A DNA stretch of 11,195 nucleotides from JASFRI01 sp050115015 (GTDB taxonomy: Bacteria; Acidobacteriota; Polarisedimenticolia; CBDVAL01). Position 1 is the stretch's first letter. Each line of letters opens with the position of its first letter. Location: contig JASFRI010000113.1 in the NCBI GenBank assembly GCA_050115015.1, positions 1-11,195 of the forward strand, given 5' to 3'. Positions 1-7,194 of the stretch are shown in pieces. The notes under the pieces are model-generated. The model was given only the letters and a program-made list of their open reading frames with translations, ran no database searches and had not been told where the DNA came from. A program made the translations under genes and the position numbers.

Positions 1-310
1 GGGACTGTTCTGCGAGGCCACCTTCGAGTCGATCCGCCTCGATCTCGGGGCCGGGGATCTGCTCCTGCTCTACACCGACGGGGTCTCCGAGGCCCGCAAC
101 GGAGCCAGGGAGGCCTATGGTCCCGTACGGCTCCCGTCGCTGGCGGGATCGATCCGGGGGCTCGAGCCCGACGCCGCGCTGGAGGCCCTTGCCGAGGATC
201 TGCGCGGCTTCACCGGCGGATCGCATCTGGAGGACGACGTTGCCGTGATGGCGATCCGCCGGTGCGGCCCTCCAAGCCCCTGCGACGCCGTCCGTCCCGA
301 AACGCAGTAA
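1..310 (+). CDS. SpoIIE/PP2C-type serine phosphatase, C-terminal end (5' truncated by window)
   Basis: The reading frame is open from base 2 and ends at TAA 308-310, giving 102 residues of a protein that starts outside the window. Two PP2C/SpoIIE landmarks are visible: LLLYTDGVSEARN at about residues 21-33, the usual metal-binding TDG turn near the end of the domain, and HLEDDVAVMAIR at about 75-86, the terminal DD metal-ligand motif and last beta strand. Proteins of this family (RsbU, RsbP, SpoIIE) dephosphorylate anti-sigma-factor antagonists, often downstream of a PAS, GAF, HAMP or response-regulator sensor. The sensor part cannot be seen, so the input signal is unknown. The tail of about 16 residues after the last strand is unstructured-looking. 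The next gene starts 44 bp downstream on the same strand and could be co-transcribed. Family assignment is firm; the specific role is inference. Confidence 0.85.
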   Translation, partial: GLFCEATFESIRLDLGAGDLLLLYTDGVSEARNGAREAYGPVRLPSLAGSIRGLEPDAALEALAEDLRGFTGGSHLEDDVAVMAIRRCGPPSPCDAVRPETQ

Positions 311-354
311 CGTGACGCGCCGATCCGTGACCGGGCCGGCGCCGGGAGGCTGTC

Positions 355-1059
355 ATGAACGTGCAGCAGATCGCCGAGGGCCTGTGGCGCTGGACCGCGC
401 CCCATCCCGGCTGGACCCCGGAACGGGGCGGACCGGGGGGCTGGGATCGAATGGTCGGGTGCATCTACTTCGAGGCACCGGATGGGGTGGTGCTCGTGGA
501 CCCGCTCGCCCCGCCGGAGGGTACGCCGGAGGCCGAGAAGTTCTGGACCGCACTGGATCGCGACGTCCGGCGCCTCGGTCGGCCCGTGGCGGTGCTGGTG
601 GCGAACGGACATCATGGCCGCCACGCGGACGTCGTCCGCCGGCGCTACATGGACGACTTCGGCGCGAGCATCCACGCCCCGGCGGCGGCCGAAGGGAAGA
701 TCGCGTGCACCCCCACGCACCGGTTCCACGACGGCGCGGTCCTGCCCGGCGGCGTGAAGGCCCGTGCCATCGAGGGCCTCGACGGGGGTGAGACGGCGTT
801 CCTGCTCCCCGGCCACGAGGCCCTGGTCTTCGCCGACGCGGTGCTCGGCGCGGGGGAGGGGCGCGCCCGGGTCGCTCCGGCCTCCTGGGCGGCGGAGGAC
901 TCCGAGTCGCAGGCGGCCTACGCGGCGAGGTTCCGCCCGTCCCTGCGGCGCCTCGTCTCGCTGCACCCGGCGATCCTGCTCCCGTCCCACGGCGAGCCGA
1001 TCCTCGAGGGAGGCGAGGCGGCCCTGACCGAGGCGCTGGAGGCCCCCGCCTGGGGGTAG
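355..1059 (+). CDS. Metallo-beta-lactamase-fold protein with degenerate metal motif
   Basis: A 234-residue protein without a signal peptide, so probably cytosolic. The ATG has a GGGAGG ribosome binding site at 344-349, five bases upstream. The MBL-fold order is recognisable: an N-terminal strand pair with GVVLVDPLAPPEG (about 44-56), a loop ANGHHGRHADV (83-93) where the HxHxDH motif is expected, LLPGHEALVFADAVLG (150-165) with the probable bridging Asp161, and AILLPSHGEPI (206-216) with the terminal His212. Aligned to a classic THxHxDH loop, the first His is Gly85 and the Asp is Arg89, so only His87 and His90 keep their places (His86 is extra). The protein may therefore bind one metal or none, or use a different ligand set. 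Substrate is unknown; glyoxalase-II-like or lactonase-like hydrolases are the nearest analogues. It follows the phosphatase gene by 44 bp. Confidence 0.75.
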   Translation: MNVQQIAEGLWRWTAPHPGWTPERGGPGGWDRMVGCIYFEAPDGVVLVDPLAPPEGTPEAEKFWTALDRDVRRLGRPVAVLVANGHHGRHADVVRRRYMDDFGASIHAPAAAEGKIACTPTHRFHDGAVLPGGVKARAIEGLDGGETAFLLPGHEALVFADAVLGAGEGRARVAPASWAAEDSESQAAYAARFRPSLRRLVSLHPAILLPSHGEPILEGGEAALTEALEAPAWG

Positions 1060-1258
1060 GTGGAACGGGCTCGGGCATCTGGTTCTCGTGCTACGGCCGC
1101 GCCGGGCGAGGACGCGAAGCCGGACCGCGGCTCCGCGCGGCGTTACCGGGCGGACCGGGGACGCCTCCCGGGTGACCGGAAAGCGATCTGCGTCGGCACC
1201 CCCCTGACATCACGGGGCAGTCCCGTCGTGTCGACCCCGTCAGCGGGCTGACCTGTCG

Positions 1259-1270
1259 GGATCCGGATCC
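1259..1270. promoter_or_regulatory. 12-bp perfect palindrome, possible activator site
   Basis: GGATCCGGATCC is identical to its reverse complement. Its centre lies about 100 bp upstream of the start point predicted from the sigma-54-like promoter at 1338-1353. Bacterial enhancer-binding proteins often use palindromic upstream sites at roughly this distance. Palindromes of this length are expected a few times by chance in 11 kb, so the role is only a suggestion from position. Confidence 0.2.
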
Positions 1271-1337
1271 GCCCGTGCGTCTTCACAAGTCGATTGGCTG
1301 CAGGGGCCGTACCCGGGATTCGACCCCCGTGGCACGA

Positions 1338-1353
1338 TGGCATCCCCGTTGCA
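1338..1353 (+). promoter_or_regulatory. Sigma-54-like -24/-12 promoter
   Basis: TGGCATC-cccg-TTGCA matches the RpoN consensus TGGCAYR-N4-TTGCW at all invariant positions with exact spacing; the only departure is C for the purine at the seventh base. The -12 GC is at 1351-1352, so transcription would begin near 1363-1365, essentially at the ATG chosen for the protease gene (1366). That implies either a near-leaderless message or translation from a later codon such as TTG 1474. A chance match is possible. Confidence 0.4.
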
Positions 1354-1365
1354 GCCGCCGGGGGC

Positions 1366-3591
1366 ATGAGAGCCCGACGGCAGTTCCTCGTCCCGGCGAA
1401 GCGACGCACATCCGTACCCGGTGCGTCATCCCTGGAAGCCGGCCCAGGGTCGTCCGGCCTGGGACCTCGCGGGTTGCTGACGGCGCTTCTCCTACTGCTG
1501 GCGTCGCCCGCCGCAGCGGTCCCGCCATTGGCGGAGGAGATCCTGCTCGCGGTCCGGCAGCCGGACTGGCGGGAAAGCTCGGTGGCGTTCCGCCCCGACC
1601 CGGAGGCCGTGCGCCGGCTCGGCCGGGCCGGGGACGTCCGCATCCGCCAGTTCCCGCTCCCCGACGGTCGCTGGGTCGACCTGGAACTCGTCGCCGCGGA
1701 CCTCGTTCCCGGCGGGACCCGTTTCCTGGTCAGCGGGCCGGACGGCCTGCAGGAACGGGCACGGCCGGCGATGCGCGCCTTCCGGGGCCGGGTGGCGGGG
1801 GAGCCCGACAGCCTGGTCTCCCTCAACCTTGTGGGGGGACACGTGGCGGGGTTCGTGCGCACCGCGGGATCCGAGTACACGTTCGGGCCGCCCGCCTTCC
1901 GTGGGACCGAGGGCCCGGACGGACGGATCACGGTGCGGGACGACGCGGCGGAGGCGGAGCCTCCGGGCGCCTGCGACGGCGAGACCCTGCCGGAGTCCGG
2001 CGGCCTGGCGACCCCTGACCCGTTCGGTGGCACGGAGAGCTTCGGCCTCCCCGAGTCGGGGATCGACGGGAGCACCGTGCTCGTGGCCCGGATCGCGGTG
2101 GAGGGCACCGTCGAGTGGGTCGAGCACCACGGAGGGGTGGCCAACGCCGAGGCGTACACGCTGAACCTCATGGCACAGGTCGCCGCCATCTACGAGAACG
2201 ACCTCAACGTCCAGATCCAGGTGCCCTGGATGCTGATGCACACCGTCGAGCCCGACGGTTACTCCGGCGAATCGAACAGCACCGCGACGATCCTGGCGGA
2301 GATGGTGGACCGCTGGAACAGCGATCCGGACCTCATGCAGGTCTTCCGCACCGCCGTGCACCTGTTCGGGACCTACCCCTCGGGGGGATCCGGGCGGGCG
2401 TACCTGAACGTCCTGTGCGACGGCGTGCCGCCCAACGCGAACAGCCGGGATCTCGGCGTTTCCCTGCTGTCGGGGACCGGCGGCTCCTGGGAGCGGAAGC
2501 TCGTCGCCCACGAGCTCGGCCACAACTTCTCCAGCCCGCACAGCCACTGCTACCAGCCGGAGCTGGATCAGTGCTACGCGGGCGAGTCCGGCTGCTACGC
2601 GGGGACGGAGGTCCCGACCACCGGGACGATCATGTCCTACTGCAGCGCGAAGACCGCCTCGTTCCACCCGCGGGCGCTGGACGAGAGGCTGAGGCCCGCC
2701 GCCGAGGCCGCCTATCCCGCGTGCATGGACGTCGCCGGCCTGCCCGGCAGCGTGGGGCCGGATCCGGGGAGCGCCATGACGGTGGAGTACGCCTCCGTCT
2801 GCGCCACCGAGGCGCTGCGGGCCGATCCCGGCAGCGCGAGCGCCTCCGTCGGGTACACCGGAGCGACCCGGGCGGCGTGGATCAAGCGGTTCACGCCCAC
2901 CTGCTACCCCTTCAAGCTGGACCGTGTGGAGGTGCAGATGGGGAACACCTCGACGGTCGCGCCGGGACGTCCGGTACGTGTGCTCGTCTACACCGACCCC
3001 TCCGGGAGCGGCACTCCCGCCGGCGCGGTGCTCGCCCACACGGAGGACACGACCGTGCAGACGGTCGGCGGGGGAACCTGGAACGGGTACGACCTTGCGG
3101 CGCCGGTGACCATCACCACCGGCGACTACTACATCGGCTTCCACGACCTGGAGGCCGACGCCGGCACGACCTACATCATGGATTACAGCTCCACCTCGAG
3201 CGGCGACTCGTGGGTGCAAGGGGATGACACCTCGCCGGCGGGCTACGGGCCGTTCCCCAACGGCACCTGGATGATCCGGGGGGAGGGGGGCGGGGTGGAT
3301 CAGGGGAGCGTGTCGCTGAGCTGGGGCGAGCCCTGCAACGCCGCCAGCGTGCCCGGTCAGGACTTCGGCGTCTACTACGGCTCCCTCGGGGACTGGAGCA
3401 ACCTGAGCATCCTCACCTGCTCCACCGGATACGGCACGTCCTGGCTCATCGAGAGCCTGCCCATGGACAGCTTCTGGCTGGTCGTGCCCCAGAACTCCGG
3501 AAACGAGGGCTCGTACGGCCGGTCCAGCTTCGGGGAGCGGTCGCCCGCCGCGGTCGCCTGCAAGCCGCAGGCGATCGGCGGCTGTCCTTGA
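1366..3591 (+). CDS. Secreted M12-like (reprolysin/metzincin) zinc metalloprotease with C-terminal beta domains
   Basis: The 741-residue product is predicted to be an extracellular endoprotease. From ATG 1366 there is an unusually long Arg-rich n-region of about 38 residues, then the hydrophobic core LLTALLLLLASPAAA (37-51), a probable signal-peptide cleavage zone. Residues about 55-185 resemble the M12B propeptide, including RAFRGRVAGEPDSLVSLNL. The catalytic domain follows, with HELGHNFSSPH (382-392), the HExxHxxxxxH zinc site, and the met-turn TIMSYC with Met423. Clustered cysteines around the active site suggest disulfides. Residues about 470-640 form a beta-rich module (FTPTCYPFKLDRVEVQM, GDYYIGFHDLEAD). 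Residues 645-741 form a second small module (SLSWGEPC...FWLVVPQ...EGSYGRSS...) ending in paired cysteines. The frame is open upstream to a TTG at 1294, but ATG gives the better-supported start; TTG 1474 would leave no basic n-region. The stop codon sits in the target duplication of the downstream element. Confidence 0.87.
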   Translation: MRARRQFLVPAKRRTSVPGASSLEAGPGSSGLGPRGLLTALLLLLASPAAAVPPLAEEILLAVRQPDWRESSVAFRPDPEAVRRLGRAGDVRIRQFPLPDGRWVDLELVAADLVPGGTRFLVSGPDGLQERARPAMRAFRGRVAGEPDSLVSLNLVGGHVAGFVRTAGSEYTFGPPAFRGTEGPDGRITVRDDAAEAEPPGACDGETLPESGGLATPDPFGGTESFGLPESGIDGSTVLVARIAVEGTVEWVEHHGGVANAEAYTLNLMAQVAAIYENDLNVQIQVPWMLMHTVEPDGYSGESNSTATILAEMVDRWNSDPDLMQVFRTAVHLFGTYPSGGSGRAYLNVLCDGVPPNANSRDLGVSLLSGTGGSWERKLVAHELGHNFSSPHSHCYQPELDQCYAGESGCYAGTEVPTTGTIMSYCSAKTASFHPRALDERLRPAAEAAYPACMDVAGLPGSVGPDPGSAMTVEYASVCATEALRADPGSASASVGYTGATRAAWIKRFTPTCYPFKLDRVEVQMGNTSTVAPGRPVRVLVYTDPSGSGTPAGAVLAHTEDTTVQTVGGGTWNGYDLAAPVTITTGDYYIGFHDLEADAGTTYIMDYSSTSSGDSWVQGDDTSPAGYGPFPNGTWMIRGEGGGVDQGSVSLSWGEPCNAASVPGQDFGVYYGSLGDWSNLSILTCSTGYGTSWLIESLPMDSFWLVVPQNSGNEGSYGRSSFGERSPAAVACKPQAIGGCP

Positions 3592-3611
3592 CCCGCATGA
3601 TTCATGAGGGG
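3592..3611 (+). repeat. Left terminal inverted repeat
   Basis: CCCGCATGATTCATGAGGGG. It pairs with 3790-3809 except at the fourth and eighth bases. The outer edge abuts TTGA, whose last three bases are the protease stop codon. Confidence 0.65.
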
Positions 3612-3619
3612 CAGGCCCC

Positions 3620-3710
3620 AGAGACTCCTCGGGAACGCTCGACCTGCGTTGGCCGGCCTTGAGGGGTCCCTCACCCGCCTGCGGCGGTCGGCCATTCCCG
3701 AGGCGCCTCT
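3620..3710. repeat. Long imperfect hairpin inside the MITE-like element
   Basis: Nested complementary arms are visible: AGAG 3620-3623 with CTCT 3707-3710, CCTCGGGAA 3627-3635 with TTCCCGAGG 3695-3703, and CGACC 3640-3644 with GGTCG 3686-3690. They are separated by symmetric internal loops of three and four bases. A smaller hairpin, GAGGG-gt-CCCTC, sits at 3661-3672. Lying between convergent genes, the structure could help stop transcription from either side, although neither arm is followed by a T run. Confidence 0.5.
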
Positions 3711-3789
3711 GACATCCTGCAGCCTCTCGTTCTTCGTCGATCTCCGCAGGTCTTCCGGACTGGCACCCGAATCGAGACCGGTCAACCGA

Positions 3790-3809
3790 CCCCTCATGAA
3801 TGATGTGGG
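3790..3809 (-). repeat. Right terminal inverted repeat
   Basis: Read on the minus strand it is CCCACATCATTCATGAGGGG, 18/20 identical to the left repeat. TTGA follows directly at 3810-3813. Read outward, the two ends encode similar peptides (PLMNDVG-stop at this end, PLMNHAG at the other), as would happen if a parent transposase gene ran into the terminal repeat. Confidence 0.65.
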
Positions 3810-3924
3810 TTGACAGGCTGCTGAAAAACTCCGCGGCCCGCGCGCCGTTTGCGAGGAGGTTGGCGCCCGAGGTCTGCCATCGACCGGACCCGGTGGGGCC
3901 GTCGAGCCTCCACGAACTCCCGGC
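3810..3924. other. Short gap between the MITE-like element and the cusA stop codon
   Basis: This 115-bp gap has no gene. Immediately after the TTGA copy comes CAGGCTGCTGAAAAACT (3814-3830), a string I associate with IS ends and dispersed intergenic repeats in bacteria. On the minus strand it gives a short T run (opposite 3824-3828) preceded by GC-rich sequence with only about a 4-bp stem, so a terminator for cusA is not convincing. Confidence 0.4.
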
Positions 3925-6900
3925 TCAGTTCGGATCCAGCCGCGACAGGCGGCGCCCACGCCACAGATCGTAGACCACCGGATACACCAGCAACTCCAGC
4001 AGGAACGAGGTGAGAATGCCGCCGATCATCGGCGCGGCGATCCGCTTCATGACGTCGGATCCGGCGCCTGTGGTCAGCAGGATCGGCACCAGGCCGATGA
4101 AGGTCGTCGCCACCGTCATGAACTTGGGGCGCAGCCGCTGCGCGGCGCCCTCGCGGATGGCCGCGACCAGGTCGGAGCGATCCCGGAGCCGCCCCTCGCG
4201 AGCCGCCCGATCGTAGGACAGGTCCAGGTAGAGCAGCATGAACACGCCGGTCTCGGCATCCACCCCCAGCAGCGCGATGAGGCCTACCCAGACCGCGACG
4301 CTCAGGTTGTAGTCCAGGGCCCAGAGCAGCCAGACGGCGCCGATGGCGGAGAACGGCACGGCGAGGAGCACGATGCAGGTTTTCACCATCGACCGCGTGT
4401 TCAGGTAGAGCAGCAGCACGATCAGCAGCAACGTCACCGGCAGCACGATCGCCAGCTTGCGGTACATGCGCCGGATCGCCTCGTACTGGCCACTCCAGGC
4501 GTAGGCATAGCCTGCAGGCAGCTCCAGCGATTCCTGCAGGAGGCTCTCCGCGTCGCGCACGTAGCGGCCGGGGTCGCGATCGGCCAGATCCACGAAGACA
4601 TAGCCGGTCAGCAGGCCATCCTCGTCCCGGAGCATCCCGGGCCCGGAGGTCAGCTCCACGTCCGCCACGCGACCCAGCGGGATCTGGAGCCCGTCGCGGT
4701 CCGCCGCCACGAGGATCCGGCGGACCGATTCCACGTCGGTCCGGAAGTCGGCGGGGTAACGCACCCGGACGGCGTAGCGCCCACGCCCCTCCACCGTGCG
4801 CGTGGCCACCTTGCCGCCGATGGCGGTGGCGGCGACCTGCTGCGCGCGGGCCATGGTCAGGCCGTAGCGGAACAGGTCGTCGCGCCGGAAGCGGATGTCC
4901 AGGAAGTAGCCGCCGGTGGTGCGTTCCGCGAATACGGTGCGGGTCCCGGGGACCTCCCGCAGGAGCCCCTCGGCCCGGACGGCGACCGACTCGATGACCG
5001 CCGGGTCGGCGCCGGAGATCTTCAGCCCCAGCGGCGTGCGGATTCCGGTGCTCAGCATGTCCACCCGCGCCTTGATCGGCATGGTCCAGGCGTTCGAGAG
5101 TCCCGGGAGGCGAAGGGCCTCGTTCATCTCCCGCACAAGGTCCTCCTGGGAGATGTGGTCCGGTGTGATCCGCCGCAGCGCCGGCTTGAGCCAGCCAGGT
5201 GCCCATGAGGAGTACCACGTGGGGGCACCGCGCCACATCGAGGGCGGGTGTAGCTCGATCACGGTCTCGAGCATCGACAGCGGGGCGGGATCGGTGGCGG
5301 TGTCGGCGCGCCCCGCCTTTCCCAGGACCCGCTTCACCTCCGGGAAGCTCCCGATCACCCGGTCGGTGACCTGTAGCAGGCGCTGGGCCTCGGTGATGGA
5401 GATGCCGGGCATGGTGGTCGGCATGTAGAACAGCGTCCCCTCGTCCAGCGGCGGCATGAACTCGGTCCCCAGCGCGAGGAACACCGGCACCGTCAGGAGC
5501 ATCAGCAGCAGGGGGGCCGCCAGCGCGAGCAGCCGGTGCCGCAGCACCCAGTCCAGCGCCGGCTCGTAGAGGCGCACCAGGGGACGCATGAGCCAGTGCG
5601 ATCGTTCGGGACGGATGCGGCCGACGAGCACCGCCGAGGCCGCGGATGCCAGCCAGCGCGGGCGGAACGTGAACGGCTCCACGCGGGTCAGCAGCGCCCG
5701 CAGCGCGGGGTCGAGGGTCACCGCCAGCAGGGCCGCCACGATGGTGGCGAGGGTCTTGGTGTAGGCGAGGGGCCGGAAGAGCCGGCCCTCCTCGGCCTCC
5801 AGGGTCATTACCGGCAGGAAGGCCGTGGCCAGGATCAGCAGCGAGAAGAAGCTCGGCCCGGCGACCTCCAGGATCGCCTCCCGGATGGGCTCCAGAGGGC
5901 TGCCGGGGCGGCCCCGGGCGTTCCACTGCTCCAGCTTCTTGTGGGTCTGCTCCACCACCACGATGGCGGCGTCGGCCAGGGCGCCGATGGCGATGGCGAT
6001 GCCTCCCAGCGACATGATGTTGGCGGTCAGGCCGAGGCCGCGGAAGGGAACGAACGAGATGATCACCGCGATGGGGATGGTCAGGATCGGGATCATCGCG
6101 CTGGGCCCGTGGCGCAGCAGCAGCAGGATGACGATCGACGTGGTGAGGATGATCTCCAGGATGGCGCCGCGCAGCGTGCCGATGGCCCGGTGGACCAGCT
6201 CCGACCGGTCGTAGACCGTGACGATGCGGACCCCATCGGGAAGACCGCGCTCCAGCTCGGCCATCCGGGCGCGGACGCCCTCGATCACGTCCAGCGCGTT
6301 CTGGCCGTGACGCATGACGACGATCCCGGCGACCACATCCCCCTGGCCGTCCAGGTCGGCGACGCCCCGGCGGGGCCCCGGCCCTAGCGTCACCCGGGCG
6401 ACGTCGCGGACACGCAGCGGCTGGCCGGCCGCCGTCGCGCCGACGACCATGGCCTCGATCTCCGGCACCGAGCGGGCGTAGCCCTGGAGGCGGACCATGT
6501 ACTCGGTGGAGCCCCGCTCGATCAGCCGGGCGCCGGTCTCGGCGTTGCCGGCGCGGATCGCGTCCACCACCGCCCCGATGGAGAGGTCGTAGGCCAGCAG
6601 GCGGTTCGGGTCCACCTCCACCTGGTACTCGCGACGGAAGCCGCCGACGGTGGCCACCTCGGCGACACCCGGAACGGCCCTCAGGTGGTAGCGCAGGTAG
6701 TTCTCCTGCAGATCCCGGAGCTCCGACAGGTCGAAGCGACCCCCCTCGTCGATCAGGGCGTACTGGAAGAGCCAGCCCAGACCGGTGGCGTCGGGACCGA
6801 GTCGCGTGTCGCAGTCCTCCGGCAGATCCGACAGCGCGGTGGACAGATACTCCTGCACGCGGGAGCGCGCCCAGTAGAGGTCGGTGCCGTCCTCGAAGAT

Positions 6901-7182
6901 GACGTAGACGAACGAGTTGCCGAAGTCCGAGATGCCGCGCACGGCACGGACCCCCGGCGCGCCCTGCATGGCGGTCACGATGGGGTAGGTGACCTGGTCC
7001 TCCACCAGGTCCGGGCTGCGGTCCCAGCGGGAGTAGACGATGACCTGGGTGTCGGAGAGGTCCGGGATGGCATCCAGGCGCATGTGGTCCATGGACCACA
7101 GGCCGGCCAGGACGAGCGCCGCGGTGGCGGCCAGGACCACCGCCTTGTTGCGGATGGAGAAATCGACGACGCGTTCGATCAC
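3925..7182 (-). CDS. cusA: CusA-type heavy-metal efflux RND pump (inner-membrane component)
   Basis: The 1085-residue product has the length and sequence of HME-RND pumps of the CusA subgroup, proton-driven trimers that export Cu(I)/Ag(I) through a periplasmic adaptor and an outer-membrane channel. The three methionines of the CusA metal path are all present: Met587 (EGTLFYMPTTMPG), Met637 (PAPLSMLET) and Met709 (RVDMLSTGI). The proton-relay residues are also kept: Asp404 (GALADAAIVVVEQ), Glu977 (GVDAETGVFML) and Lys1020 (RLRPKFMTV). Residues about 650-680 (APTWYSSWAPGWLKPALRR) are an insertion relative to E. coli CusA that I have seen in other CusA-like pumps. Translation starts at GTG (complement of 7180-7182), 12 bp after the stop of the adaptor gene, so the two are co-transcribed. 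The ribosome binding site is weak, suggesting translational coupling. The methionine set argues against a divalent CzcA role; exact metal is inference. Confidence 0.93.
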   Translation of the reverse strand: MIERVVDFSIRNKAVVLAATAALVLAGLWSMDHMRLDAIPDLSDTQVIVYSRWDRSPDLVEDQVTYPIVTAMQGAPGVRAVRGISDFGNSFVYVIFEDGTDLYWARSRVQEYLSTALSDLPEDCDTRLGPDATGLGWLFQYALIDEGGRFDLSELRDLQENYLRYHLRAVPGVAEVATVGGFRREYQVEVDPNRLLAYDLSIGAVVDAIRAGNAETGARLIERGSTEYMVRLQGYARSVPEIEAMVVGATAAGQPLRVRDVARVTLGPGPRRGVADLDGQGDVVAGIVVMRHGQNALDVIEGVRARMAELERGLPDGVRIVTVYDRSELVHRAIGTLRGAILEIILTTSIVILLLLRHGPSAMIPILTIPIAVIISFVPFRGLGLTANIMSLGGIAIAIGALADAAIVVVEQTHKKLEQWNARGRPGSPLEPIREAILEVAGPSFFSLLILATAFLPVMTLEAEEGRLFRPLAYTKTLATIVAALLAVTLDPALRALLTRVEPFTFRPRWLASAASAVLVGRIRPERSHWLMRPLVRLYEPALDWVLRHRLLALAAPLLLMLLTVPVFLALGTEFMPPLDEGTLFYMPTTMPGISITEAQRLLQVTDRVIGSFPEVKRVLGKAGRADTATDPAPLSMLETVIELHPPSMWRGAPTWYSSWAPGWLKPALRRITPDHISQEDLVREMNEALRLPGLSNAWTMPIKARVDMLSTGIRTPLGLKISGADPAVIESVAVRAEGLLREVPGTRTVFAERTTGGYFLDIRFRRDDLFRYGLTMARAQQVAATAIGGKVATRTVEGRGRYAVRVRYPADFRTDVESVRRILVAADRDGLQIPLGRVADVELTSGPGMLRDEDGLLTGYVFVDLADRDPGRYVRDAESLLQESLELPAGYAYAWSGQYEAIRRMYRKLAIVLPVTLLLIVLLLYLNTRSMVKTCIVLLAVPFSAIGAVWLLWALDYNLSVAVWVGLIALLGVDAETGVFMLLYLDLSYDRAAREGRLRDRSDLVAAIREGAAQRLRPKFMTVATTFIGLVPILLTTGAGSDVMKRIAAPMIGGILTSFLLELLVYPVVYDLWRGRRLSRLDPN

Positions 7183-7194
7183 GTTGGCGGCCCG

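Larger units (their letters stand above)
1060..1365. other. 306-bp intergenic region upstream of the protease gene
   Basis: No credible coding sequence lies here; the short open frames have no ribosome binding site or recognisable product. The stretch holds small inverted repeats, for example ACGGG/CCCGT at 1212-1216 and 1222-1226, and CTGAC/GTCAG at 1204-1208 and 1239-1243. It also has a perfect 12-bp palindrome at 1259-1270 and a sigma-54-like promoter at 1338-1353 just before the protease ATG. It probably contains the 3' end of the MBL transcript and the control region of the protease gene. No clear terminator with a T run was found. Confidence 0.6.
3592..3809. mobile_element. MITE-like 218-bp element with terminal inverted repeats and TTGA flanks
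   Basis: The two ends are 20-bp inverted repeats that match at 18 of 20 positions (left 3592-3611, right 3790-3809, both sharing ATTCATGAGGGG read inward). A 4-bp direct repeat TTGA flanks them exactly, at 3588-3591 and 3810-3813, as expected of a target-site duplication. There is no transposase gene: the longest open frames inside (69 codons on plus) look unrelated to known proteins. The middle contains a long imperfect hairpin. The element lies between the convergent protease and cusA genes and begins immediately after the protease TGA. A 4-bp duplication and ends starting with CC would suit an IS1380-like parent, but that link is recall and untested. Confidence 0.6.

Noticed and set aside
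1310..1335. Sequence resembling a tRNA T-arm (GGGATTCGACCCCC)
   Set aside because: The stem does not pair over five bases around a seven-base loop, and no acceptor, D or anticodon arm could be assembled upstream.
3604..3813. 69-codon frame inside the MITE-like element
   Set aside because: No ribosome binding site, no recognisable domain, and it spans nearly the whole repeat element; best seen as chance or a transposase-tail remnant.
3824..3850. Possible rho-independent terminator for cusA (GC-rich sequence then TTTTT on the minus strand)
   Set aside because: Only about four base pairs of stem can form before the T run, and the distance and pairing are poor.
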